A DNA stretch of 64,000 nucleotides. Source: Pomphorhynchus laevis (lineage: Eukaryota; Acanthocephala; Palaeacanthocephala; Echinorhynchida; Pomphorhynchidae). Below the pieces are notes generated by a model that was not told the DNA's origin, searched no databases, and was given only the letters and a program-made list of their open reading frames with translations. Position numbers and translations under genes: made by a program. This document shows, in pieces, positions 10,643 to 21,059 of the stretch. Numbering within the stretch: position 1 is the stretch's first letter; each line of letters begins with the position of its first letter. The stretch covers positions 1 through 64,000 of the forward strand of contig WNNJ02002336.1 of NCBI GenBank assembly GCA_012934845.2, read 5' to 3'.

Positions 10643-13600
10643 ATGGAGACTATGCACGACAAAGTGAATATTTGCGCTAAACGCGGGAGCAACGTTGTCG
10701 CTACCGATGTTAATGGAAATAAATACGAAGGATTTCTGCAATCCCTCGATCTGACAAATAAGTTCGCTGTAATTGGTTAGTGTTTTTGATTTCTCGATGT
10801 TTCCTAATCTGCAGCTTCTGTTGCAAAAACTTTCTTCTAATAAAGTCTAATTTTGAGAAAGCAATTTCAACACTGCAAACACAAACAATGTCGAAATTCT
10901 AAATCTTCGTCATTTAAAACAATTTGATCAGGTCAATACTGATGATAACATAACTTGTCAATCATCGAATCACATCAGTGATACTTCAGACAAGATATGC
11001 TTCGTTGCTTGTACCGATGTAAATTTCATAGATGTTAAGGATGTAAGTTGCGCATTTTAAGATTTAATCTATTTTTAAATATTTATTTGATCTAAAATCG
11101 ATATATTTTAATAATTTTCATATTATTAATATTTTAATAATATATATTTTATTATAAATCATATAATTTATATAATCTTAAATAATAAATAATATTAACA
11201 ATTTTTAAATATTTATTTTATCTAAAATCGCATTTTTGAATGACTTTAGTCATTTCTGAATTACCAAATAATCAAAAAAGCAATGGTTTTTGATCATTTC
11301 AAAACAGATAATTGAGTCTACATATTTTATACTACAAAATTAAAAATAATGCTAAATAAAAATTAAATAATTGCTATAACATATTTATAACTTATATAAA
11401 GTTAAAATTTAAAATTTTAATTTAAAATAAAAGTCAATTTTTATGAATTGACTAATAAATAAAATACGATGTATCAGAATAAGGATTAGAAGTAATCAGA
11501 ATGAACTGCCATAATGAACTGAAATATAGTAGTTTTCTATATAAAAATATGAAAATAGTAAATTCATATAAATGTTATGAATGATAAATAATCTTATATA
11601 ATATTTTATGAAACTTATATCAAGTTAAAATAAAAAATTGAAATTTAAAAAGTCATTTTATGAATTGACTAATAAATAGCAGACGATGTATAAGTATAAG
11701 GATTTGAGGTCATCTGGAGGAACTGCTATGCTATCAGGTTTCGGCCCGTATTTCAAAACCGCTTTCAATTTTAAAAACGGTTTTAAAATTGCATTGACCA
11801 ATTTTAAAATTGGTCATCAGGAAAAACTGTAATGCAATTAAAATTGTATTGAATTGATTAATTGAATTGCCGTCAGTTTGTTTTACAGATATTTATTAGA
11901 ATGTCAAGTGAATGAATAATATGTTATAATAATACATTTATTTTATAGATAATTAATTTAATTATATAATTAAGAAAGATAAAAAATATTAATATTTTTT
12001 AATATTGATATTAATGAGTTATTTTTAATTATTAATTTTATAATAATGTTATAAACTGCGTTAAAAACAAATCAGTTCAGGTAACTGAGTATACGTATAT
12101 TAAATTATTTATAAATGTAACATAATGATAAATAATAAATATAAAAATTAAATAATAAATTATAAATAATTATTAATAACTAATAATTTTTATAAAAAAC
12201 TTTATATAACTTATATCAAGCTAAAATTTAAAATTGAAATATAAACTGCGTTACAATTTTATAAACAGGTAACTGAGTATACGTATATTAAATTATTTAT
12301 AAATGTAACATAATGATAAATAATAAATATAAAAATTAAATAATAAATAATTATAAATAATTACATAATTTTATTTAAGATTTCATAACTTATATTAAGT
12401 TAAAATAAAAAATTGAAATAAAAAAATCTTATATAATTATTTGTTATTTATATTTATTTTTATTTATATCTATTTTATAATTTAAATCAAGTTAAAAAAA
12501 TGAAATTTAAAATAAACGTCATTTTTATGAATTGACTAATAAATAATAGACGTTGTATCATAATAAGGATTAGAGGTCATCAGGAGGAAATGTTATATAA
12601 TCAGGTTTCGGTCACTATTCCTCTATCCAACATAGCAGCGAGGCCATACACGTGCCAATTACGTAATTGGCAAACTTTACAAAAAGTTTGAAAATTGTCA
12701 AGAGATAAGTCTCTAAATAATAGACGATTGTTATTATCAGGAAGAACTGATATGTAATTAAAATGGCTTTGAATTGATTAATTGAAATGTCGTCAGTTTG
12801 TTTTACAGATATTTATTAGAATGTAAAGTGAATGAATAATATGTTATTCGCATATTATTCATTTATATTTATTATAATATAATTTATTATCGCATATTAT
12901 ATTTATTAGAGGTCATAAAAATATTAATATTTTTTAATATTGATATTAATGAGTTATTTTTAATTATTAATTTTATAATAATGTTATAAACTGCGTTAAA
13001 AACAAATCAGTTCAGGTAACTGAGTATACGTATATTAAATTATTTATAAATGTAACATAATGATAAATAATAAATATAAAAATTAAATAATAAATAATTA
13101 TAAATAATTACATAATTTTATTTAAGATTTCATAACTTATATTAAGTTAAAATAAAAAAAATGAAATTTAAAATAAACGTCATTTTTATGAATTGACTAA
13201 TAAATAACAGACGTTGTATCAGAATAAGAATTAGAGGTCATCAGAAGGAACTGCTATGCTATCAGGTTTCGGCCCCTAATTCATCTACCCAACATAGCAG
13301 CGGGACCAAATACATGCTAATGATGTATTTCCTCTGATAAAACTATCTAGTATCTTATTCTAATGCAAAGTATATTATTTATTATCCATCCATAAAAATT
13401 TGCCACTTAAGAGTTTAAATTTATTCTTTATATTATTGTGTTGATTTATATATTTTACTATTTTCTGCTTGATGTTATTTTTATAGTAACCTAGTTTAAA
13501 ATATGTATCTATTAAATTATTTAAATGATTTTGAAGAAAGCCAATATCATTACATATTGTTGCAATTCTTAAAATTTCATTATTTAATGTATTATATTTT

Positions 13601-16600
13601 ATATTATATGGTATGCATGAATGCTCATGCAAAAATATGTTTCTTGTAAATTTAAATATGTCATCTTTACGATATAAATTAAAAGTAGTTTTAGTTAATG
13701 TTAATTTAATGTTCATATCTAGATATACACCTTCTTTATCATTAATATTGGTTTTGTTAAGAATAAGGCTTTCTGGATAAATGTGCTCACTAATTGAATA
13801 AAAATTATTAGAATTAAATACACATATATCATCAATGTATCGAAACATATATTTCATATATTTATATTGTTTAGATTTAGTTTTTACACAGTTATGAACA
13901 AATTCATATTCTATAAAGCTTAAAAACAAGTCAGCTATAATTGGGCTACTATTACCACCCATTGGAACACCTTTTACTTGTCTAAATATAGATGTCCCTA
14001 CTTTTAAATAATTTTGATTTATCAAAATATTTAAGGATTCTATTAATTCAATTTTATCCATATATTTATATTTACTTGATGGTTTAATTTTTGCTAGATA
14101 GGCGTTATAGTTGTTATAACATATATAGTATATATTTTCCCGAATATAAGATTAATTAAATTTTCTAATGCATGTGTAATATCTCTTTAATCTAGATTTG
14201 TATAAATTATACTAAAATTTAAACTACAGAAAGTCGCGGGGCCTACATATTTGACGAATATATCTATTCAATATTTTTTGTTTTAATTCTTAACCTTTTT
14301 AATAAATTTATGTCGTTTTTACTTTCTCTTGTTGTCATGAATAGAGTGTAAAAAATGATGAATTTAATCATTTAAATTATTTTAATCATTTAATCATTAA
14401 ATTCATCATTTAAATGATGAATTTTTATACATCAATCACTTATGGACATAAAAATAGTTAAACCGTAGTTTGTTGTTTTTAATTCATTGATTCATTTGCA
14501 TACCTACCATCGCTTGTGGTCATAAATATAATTGTGCTTTAGTTAAAAAATAGGAAAGAACGATCTATCGAATCTATGATAGGTGGTCAACAAGTACATT
14601 CCGATAAAATTTCCGTAAAAGGCAAAGAAGTGTTTAACGGACTGTCTACAATGTAAGTCGAATTTGTTCTTCTGTTTCTAAATGAAAAATATCACAAAAA
14701 AAGAAAGAAATGATTTCTTTCGATTAAAAATGGCTAATTGTTTTAATATTCTGCATTATTTATACTGCATTATTCCCCGAAACGTGTTGCGAGTTCGGAA
14801 TCTAACCGGTGGCTTAACGAAAATACAGAATAGCGTCAATTTCTTTGAATAAAGAAATTGACGCTATCATTAGGATTCCTATCATTATTAATCCTAATTA
14901 CTAGCATTATGACTATAATATAATAATATTTATAAAAATGTATATTATAATCGAATAATATATAATATACCTTTGAAAATAAAGACAGATTATCACCTAC
15001 CGAATTGATTTTAGTAGCAACAATTTGTATAAGTTGGACCAACAATTTGGTCCATAATTTGGACCAAAATGTTGGTCTTCGCTATATATAAATTAAATAT
15101 ATTATTGATTATACAAAAATATATACAAAAATATAACATATATAATACAATTATATGGTATACAATATAATTATTTTACATAATTGATAAATATAATATT
15201 TATTATATTTTTTATTAAAAAATATAAATATATTTTAGTAGCAACAATACGTATAAACCATAAATTATATCAAAATATTTGTCTTCGCTATATATCAATT
15301 GAATATATTATTGATTATACAAAAATATATACAAAAATATAGCATAATTATTCGGTATACAATATAATTATTTTACATATTATTTATTATTATCATTTTT
15401 AATTCATTTTTAATTTTATTATCATTTTTTATTATTAAATTATCATTTTTTAGTATTAATGTTAAAATTATTATAATATTATGTATTGCGTATACAATAT
15501 AATTATTTTGTAATAAAAATACAAAAATATAACGAGAAAGGATAAGGAGAAAACTGAAATCTTTCTTTATAATTTTTATACGGATCTATTAGCTCTACTA
15601 GATATTTTAAAAATGAATCAATTTATGATTTCATGTGCTTGTGAACATTTTTAACAACTCGTGGTCTTGCTTGCTTAACTTTCCGCATTAAAGTGTTTAT
15701 CTTGGGCTGTTAATTTGTTCTCGTTTCAAGCTTTATTTGTGCTATTTATAAACCCTTAATCGATAGTTACATAATCGATATTAACATTTCAGTATTTTAC
15801 ATTGAAAACTATTATAATCGATATATTTAAATAAATATAAATCTAATTATATATAAATATAATTAAATTAAATCTTAAAAATAATTTGGATAATTCGCAC
15901 TTTGATTAAACAAAAAGGGTGTTAAACATGTAAATACAGCAAAATTGCTTAATTTATAATAATTTCTATTTTACTTCAAGGCAAACTCTGGTCCTACCTG
16001 ATAACACATGATATACTTATTAGTTGGCTTATATACTTATTATATACTTATCATTTTATATATGATTCTTATTAGTTGGCTCTTTCTTCGAGAAAGAGCC
16101 AACTAATATTAAATATTAGAAATATTTAAATATAAATATATAATATAAATATATATTATAAAAAATATTAAATATATTTAAATATAAATATATAATATAA
16201 ATATATATTTTAAAAAATATTAAATATATTTAAATATATCATATCGAAATAATATATCAATACATAATATTTAATGTTTACTTTGAAAAAGTTTGAGGCA
16301 GAGAAGACGAGCTTGAAGTAGATTATACTACACATATTTTTTAAAATTGATCAAAGCAGAATTCCTAAGGGACAACCATATTGAAGATTTGAATGATCAT
16401 CAAAACAATGATCAAAAACAATCAAAGCAGAATTCATAAGGGACAACCATATTTGGATTGATGATCATCAAAACTTGTTCGCATCTTGATTATAGGACGA
16501 AGTAACAAATAAATTAGTCATACTTTAATTGGACGTATTGCTGTTGTGGGTTCAAAGATGAATTCGAAGATGGGTCGAAGAAGTTTGCAATGTATTGCTA

Positions 16601-17420
16601 TTGGGAGGTATCTGGCACTGATGAGTCAAAATAATGCTGAAACGCTACCTGGTATCGTTTTGTCGATTCCTTCGTGGCTGTCACATTATACAAACAGAAA
16701 AAAAACGCCCACGGAAATCTCTTATTTTCTCGTAAAATACAAATAAGTTGGCAGATAAATAGAGAGAATGCGTTTGCATTAGCCAGTGCTCTTCGCTAAT
16801 GATACTTTTGGTGAAGCATGTACCTAGTTTGCTAGAAATTTTCTTGGTCTAAGTACGTCTTGATATACTCGTGCCTTCTGCCGGTCCTCCTCTGCATCCA
16901 GTAGTTGGAGGTATATGTCACTGATGAGTCAAAATAATGACGAAACGGTTACTGGTATCATTTTGTCGATTATTTCGTGGCTGGCACATCATACAAATTG
17001 ATACTAAATATTTGATTATAATATTTAATTATTTCTGCCTCTCACACATTAATACATTTGCTTATTAATTCAATAAATCAAATTTTTTACCGATTTCTCA
17101 AATAATACATAATCTGATCACGATTATGTATTATTATGCAGTTAAATGAGACAGTTTATCTTCTAGTTAAATCAATTTTAGATTTAACAAAGAAATTTTA
17201 AATTGGGATGAAGAGAATATAATTGTCAATGGAATTGTTGTCATTGAACCACCTTACGATGAAGACAGTACTAGCTTGATTCACACTAGACAAAGAAACA
17301 TCAAGGTTTCAGAAGATACATTTAAAAGAATTAAACTCTATGTGAGTATTAAATAATTTTATATTTTGTCAATCATTATTTTTTTAGTTACATCGAATTG
17401 CTGAACAAAATCGAAATTAG
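10643..17420 (+). CDS. LSM12: LSM12-like protein, complete
   Basis: Five exons: 10643-10775, 10858-11042, 14543-14652, 17182-17341 and 17388-17420 (TAG). They give 206 residues; human LSM12 has 195. All borders are GT/AG; introns are 82, 3500, 2529 and 46 bp. The N-terminal Lsm-type part (about 1-75) reads GSNVVATDVNGNKYEGFLQS and NVEILNLRHLKQF. This corresponds to [20 protein letters not shown] and DILLINLQYVSEV in human LSM12. The C-terminal anticodon-binding-like (AD) domain has NWDEENIIVNGIVVIEPPYD and LIHTRQRNIKV, matching WQEKNIVVMEEVVITPPY and LSHVRKIV. The start is the first of two nearby ATGs (residues 1 and 4). LSM12 proteins associate with ataxin-2-type RNA regulators, and NAADP binding is reported for the human protein. 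The middle linker is longer than usual. The two long introns are full of repeats. Confidence 0.9.
11276..13375 (-). repeat. cluster of Naiad tail repeats in LSM12 intron 2
   Basis: At least four diverged copies of one unit lie head to tail (about 11276-11530, 11560-11745, 12200-12640, 12990-13375). On the plus strand each reads an AT-rich lead with AACTGAGTMTACGTAT, then TTTATGAATTGACTAATAAA, then GATTAGAGGTCATCAGGAGG, then CTGCTATGYTATCAGGTTTC. The last copy runs directly into the minus-strand Naiad RT, so the unit is that element's 3' region or terminal repeat. A block of about 190 bp (11970-12160 and 12915-13100) is nearly identical in two copies, which shows recent local duplication. Confidence 0.75.
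13360..14225 (-). mobile_element. Naiad-like Penelope element RT, copy 2 (5'-truncated)
   Basis: An open frame of 228 codons (14061 to 13375) carries the RT core. FRQVKGVPMGGNSSPIIADL is the primer-grip and palm region, FRYIDDICVFN contains the catalytic YxDD-type box, and the C-terminal thumb is LQNHLNNLIDTYFKLGYYKN. Related but interrupted coding continues upstream to about 14225. 'GVPMGGNxSPxIADL' with 'RYIDDI' is characteristic of the Naiad/Chlamys group of PLEs, which I infer from memory of that family. The endonuclease part is absent here. The tail repeat follows at 13340 and below. The element lies antisense in LSM12 intron 2. Confidence 0.8.
14226..14542. other. remainder of LSM12 intron 2
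   Basis: AT-rich sequence between the Naiad copy and LSM12 exon 3. It includes an imperfect palindrome at about 14355-14425 built from TGATGAATTTAATCA and TAAATTCATCA. Nothing else is apparent. Confidence 0.45.
14831..14866. repeat. perfect 16-bp hairpin in LSM12 intron 3
   Basis: Arms TAGCGTCAATTTCTTT and AAAGAAATTGACGCTA are exact reverse complements around a GAAT loop. A second, looser inverted pair (TTAGGATT / AATCCTAA) follows within 30 bases. It is probably the end of a palindromic mobile element. Confidence 0.8.
14900..16060. other. AT-rich part of LSM12 intron 3
   Basis: Two related AT-rich blocks (about 15000-15190 and 15220-15380) share TAGCAACAAT, GTCTTCGCTATATAT and GGTATACAATATAATTATTT, which suggests a local duplication of about 230-290 bp. 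No coding sequence was found. Confidence 0.5.
16071..16107. repeat. perfect 17-bp hairpin in LSM12 intron 3
   Basis: ATTAGTTGGCTCTTTCT is followed by a TCG loop and the exact complement AGAAAGAGCCAACTAAT. Half of the same motif (GAAGAGCCAACTAATGA) recurs near 50926, so this is probably an end of a dispersed element. Confidence 0.8.
16351..16471. repeat. 71-bp tandem duplication
   Basis: TCAAAGCAGAATTC followed by TAAGGGACAACCATAT occurs at 16351 and 16422, each followed by a GATCATCAAAAC stretch. It lies just 5' of the two hammerhead-like motifs and may belong to the same element. Confidence 0.7.
16604..16673 (+). ncRNA. hammerhead-ribozyme-like motif, copy 1
   Basis: The conserved core CTGATGA (16618-16624), a short stem-loop II (GTC, loop AAAATAAT, GCT) and GAAAC (16639-16643) are in the canonical order and spacing. 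Stem III can form as ACG...CGT, with T at 16659 as the nucleotide before the predicted cleavage site (GUU, an allowed NUH triplet). Outer stem I pairs GGAGGTATC (16604-16612) with GATTCCTTC (16665-16673) at eight of nine positions. The inner part of stem I pairs poorly and stem II is imperfect, so activity is uncertain. Short stem-III hammerheads of this layout are known from Penelope elements and retrozymes. Confidence 0.6.
16907..16976 (+). ncRNA. hammerhead-ribozyme-like motif, copy 2
   Basis: CTGATGA (16921-16927), a perfect stem II GTC/GAC with the same AAAATAAT loop, and GAAAC (16942-16946) form the core. About 100 bp around it is homologous to copy 1, 303 bp upstream. Here stem I and stem III are more degraded (CAT replaces CGT). 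The two copies together indicate a repeated unit, probably the terminal or monomer repeat of a non-autonomous retroelement lying in LSM12 intron 3. Confidence 0.6.
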
Positions 17421-17449
17421 ACATCTGATCGTCATAATAATTAATTTTT

Positions 17450-17880
17450 GAGTTTTCAAAAAATACCTCTGATCATTTGTTAATTTTAATTTACAAGTAA
17501 ATATAATATCGAAATTTCGATTTATTATTTAAGACAGGAGTCCAGGTTCGGGAAAATTAAAGAGCTTTCTAGGTTGCAACAAAAAATGAAAAGTGTTTCA
17601 TCGAAGGTATCTATTTGCTTATTCTATTGCCAGATAATTTAAAAATTTTAATCGTATTACAAATTTTAGTTTTAATTGTTGTATTAAATTTCTAATTTTT
17701 TTTTATTATAATTGTAGTATATTATTAAATGTTACAAGACATAATTAAATTTATATTTATCTTTAATATAAAAAATAAATCAGCACAGATGGATTTTAAT
17801 AGTAAATATAATAAATATAATAATTTATATTTCTCGTGTGTATCTAAATATAAATACTAATTTTATATTTTTACCCACAT
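17450..17880. other. LSM12 downstream region
   Basis: AT-rich sequence after the LSM12 stop. An AATAAA at about 17773 could serve as its polyadenylation signal. Nothing else is apparent before the minisatellite starts. Confidence 0.4.
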
Positions 17881-17889
17881 TTTTTGAAT

Positions 17890-20800
17890 TAATAAAGCAC
17901 ATTATATTTTATGTTTTGTCTCTCTATTATATTTGGTCTCTTTATGCTTCGTTTTTTGTGTCTTTTTATTTTTGTTCTTTTATATTTGTTTTTAGTCTTT
18001 TTATTTTTGTCTATTTTTTGGTCTTTTACTTTTTGTCTATTTTTTAACGTTTTTTTTAGTCTTTTTATTTTATGGTTGGTTTTTCTTTTTCATGCTGTCT
18101 CTTTTTTAGTCTTTTATTTTATGTCTATTTTTTTAGTCTTTTTTAGTCTGTTATTTTATGTTTTGTCTATTTATTTTTGTCTATTTTTGTCCATTTTTTA
18201 TGTTTAATTTTTTAGTCATTTTATTTTTGTGTTTTATTCTTTAATTTTTTGGATATTTTATTTTTAATCTTTTAATTTTTGGTCATTTTATGTTTTTTTT
18301 GGTCTTTTTTATATTTGGTCTTTTTATTTTTAATCTTTTTATTTTTTTTATTCTTGGTCTTTTTACTTTTGGCCTTTTAACATTTCATTGTTAGTCTTTT
18401 TTTGTCTTTTTTGGTCTATTTATTTTTTGTTTGTTTCTTTTTTGTCTATTTGTTTTTTGTCTATTTAATTTTGTCTTTTAATGTTTAATTTTTTAATTGT
18501 TTCGTTTTTGGTCTTTTTTATTTTTCGTCTTTTTATTTTTAGTCTTTTTTTGGTCTTTTTTGGTCTTTTTATTTTTGGTCTTTTTACTTTTGGCTTTTTA
18601 TTTTCGGTCTATTTGTTTTTTTTGGCCTTTTTATTTTTGGTCTTTTTATGTTTGTTTGTTTTTTATTTATTTTTATTTTTTTGATATTTTTATGTTTTGT
18701 CAATTTATTTTTGTCTTTTCTTGCTTGGTCTTATTTTCTTAGCCTTTTTGCCTTTTTTGTTTGGTTTTTTTGACCCTTTTATTTTGTCTTTTTATTTGTT
18801 GTCTTTTTTTGTCTTTCTATTTTTGTCTTTTCTTGTTTGGTTGTTTTGGTCTTTTTATTTTTGGTTTTTTTTATGTTTGTTTGTTGTATTTTTATCTTTT
18901 GTTTTGATTTTTTCTTATTGTTTGTTTTTATTTGTACTTTTCTATTTTTTTTGGTCTTTTTATGTTTGGTTTTTTTGTCTTTTTATTTTTTGTCTATTAT
19001 GTTTTTTTTATATTTTGTTGTCTTTATTTTTTTGATATTTTATGTTTTGTTCGTTTTGTCTTTTTATTTTTTGTCTTTTCTTGTCTTTTTATGTTTCTTT
19101 TGTTATTTTATTTTTCTAATTATTTTTGTCTTTTTATGTTTGTTTTAGTCCTTTTATGTTTGTTTGTCCTTTTTTTATATATTTTTGTCTTTTTATGTTT
19201 TTTTATTATCTTTTTTATCATTTTATATTAGTCTTGTTTTGTTTGATTTCTGTTAATCTGTTTATTTTTTGTCTTTTTATGTTTGTCTTTTTATGTTCGT
19301 TTTCTTTTAATCCTTTTTTTTGTCTTTTTTGTCTTTTTATGATTGGTTTCTTTTAATCATTTTATTTTGTGTCTTTTTTTGTCTGTTATTGTTTGTTTTT
19401 TGGTTCTTTTAATTTATTTGTCCTTTTTTATTTATTTTTGTCTGGTTTTTTTTCCTTTTTTTTCTGTTTTTGTTTGATTTCTGTTAATCTTTTTTTGTCG
19501 TTTTACGTTTGTTTTTTGGTTCTTCTATGTTTTTTTGTCTTTTTATTTTTGTCCTTTTATGTTTGGTTTCTTTTAATCTTTTTATTCTGTCTTTTTATTT
19601 TTGTTTTTTGGCCCTTTTATGTTTGTATTATTTGTTCTTTTTGTATTTAGATTTGTCTTTTTATGTTTGTTTTTTGCTTCTTTTACGTTTGTTTTTTGGT
19701 CTTTTTTGTTCTTTTTTCTTTTTAGTTTTGGTATTTATGTTTGGTTTGTTTGGTCGTTTTTGTCTTTTTTGTCTTGTTATGTTTGTTTTTTTGGTTTTTT
19801 ACTCTTTATTTTTGTCTCTTTATTTTTCTGTTTTTTTTAGTCTTTTTGTGTTTGGATTTATTCACCCTTTAATTTTCTTTTTGTTTTTGTCTTTTCTTAT
19901 TTGTTTTTTTGGTCTTTGTATGTTTGTTTATTGGTATGTTTATTTTTTGTATATTTATTTTTGTCTTTTTATTTTTGGTTTTATTGGTTCTTTTTCTATT
20001 TATTTTTGTCTTTTCTGGTTTGGTCTTTTTTAATCTTTATATTTTTTTGTCTTTTTTGGTCTGGTCTTTTTTAATCTTTATATTTTTTGCCTTTTTTGGT
20101 CTTTTTTTGTCTATTCATTTATATATTTATTTTTTGTCTATTTATTTTTGTCTTTTAATGCTTACTTTTTTGGTCATTTTATTTTTGGTCATTTTATTTT
20201 TGATCTTTTTACGTTTAATCTTTTCATTTTTGGTCTTTTTATGTTTGTTTTGGTCTTTGTATTTTTTTGCCTTTCTTTTGGTCTTTTTGTTTTTTGTGTG
20301 TTTTTATTTTTGGTCTTTTTATGCTATTTTTAACACATTTAATTTTTTGTCTATTTATTTTTGTCTTTTAATGTTTAATTTTTTGGTTATTTTACTTTTG
20401 GTCTTTTAATTTTTGGTCTCTATATGTTTTTTGGTCTTTTAATTTTTTGTCTATTTATTTTTGTCTTTTAATGTTTAATTTTTTGGTGTTTTGTTTTTGG
20501 TCTTTTTATTTTTGATCTTTTTACTTTTGGTCTTTTTACTTTTGGTCTTTTTACTTTTGGTCTTTTTACTTTTGGTCTTTTTACTTTTGGTCTTTTTACT
20601 TTTGGTCTTTTTACTTTTGGTCTTTTTACTTTTGGTCTTTTTACTTTTGGTCTTTTTACTTTTGGTCTTTTTACTTTTGGTCTTTTTACTTTTGGTCTTT
20701 TTACTTTTGGTCTTTTTACTTTTGGTCTTTTTACTTTTGGTCTTTTTACTTTTGGTCTTTTTACTTTTGGTCTTTTTACTTTTGGTCTTTTTACTTTTGG

Positions 20801-20985
20801 TCTTTTTACTTTTGGTCTTTTTACTTTTGGTCTTTTTACTTTTGGTCTTTTTACTTTTGGTCTTTTTACTTTTGGTCTTTTTACTTTTGGTCTTTTTACT
20901 TTTGGTCTTTTTATTTTTGTCATTTTATGTTTGGTTTTTTTTTGTTTTTTTTTTGTCTATTTATATTTTGTTTATTGAGAAAAGT
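17890..20985 (+). repeat. T-rich minisatellite with strand asymmetry
   Basis: About 3.1 kb is built from variants of TTTTTATTTTTGGTC and TTTTTGTCTTTT. The plus strand is almost all T with scattered G and C and very little A. From about 20518 to 20908 it is a perfect array of some 26 copies of the 15-mer TTTTTACTTTTGGTC. Because 15 is a multiple of three and the unit lacks stops, long ORFs appear on both strands (LLLVF on plus, KRPKV on minus). These follow from the repeat and are not evidence of a gene. Confidence 0.9.
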
Positions 20986-21059
20986 CTTGGATATTGTGAC
21001 GACCCATCTCCGCAACTTTTAAAATCATTATGCATAATGATTTTAAATCATTATGCATA

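Noticed and set aside
13200-13320. Hammerhead ribozyme in the Naiad tail repeat (GAAAC and CTGATGA both present)
   Set aside because: GAAAC precedes CTGATGA, and no stem II or stem III can be drawn next to the cores. The conserved hairpin is kept as a finding, but not as a hammerhead.
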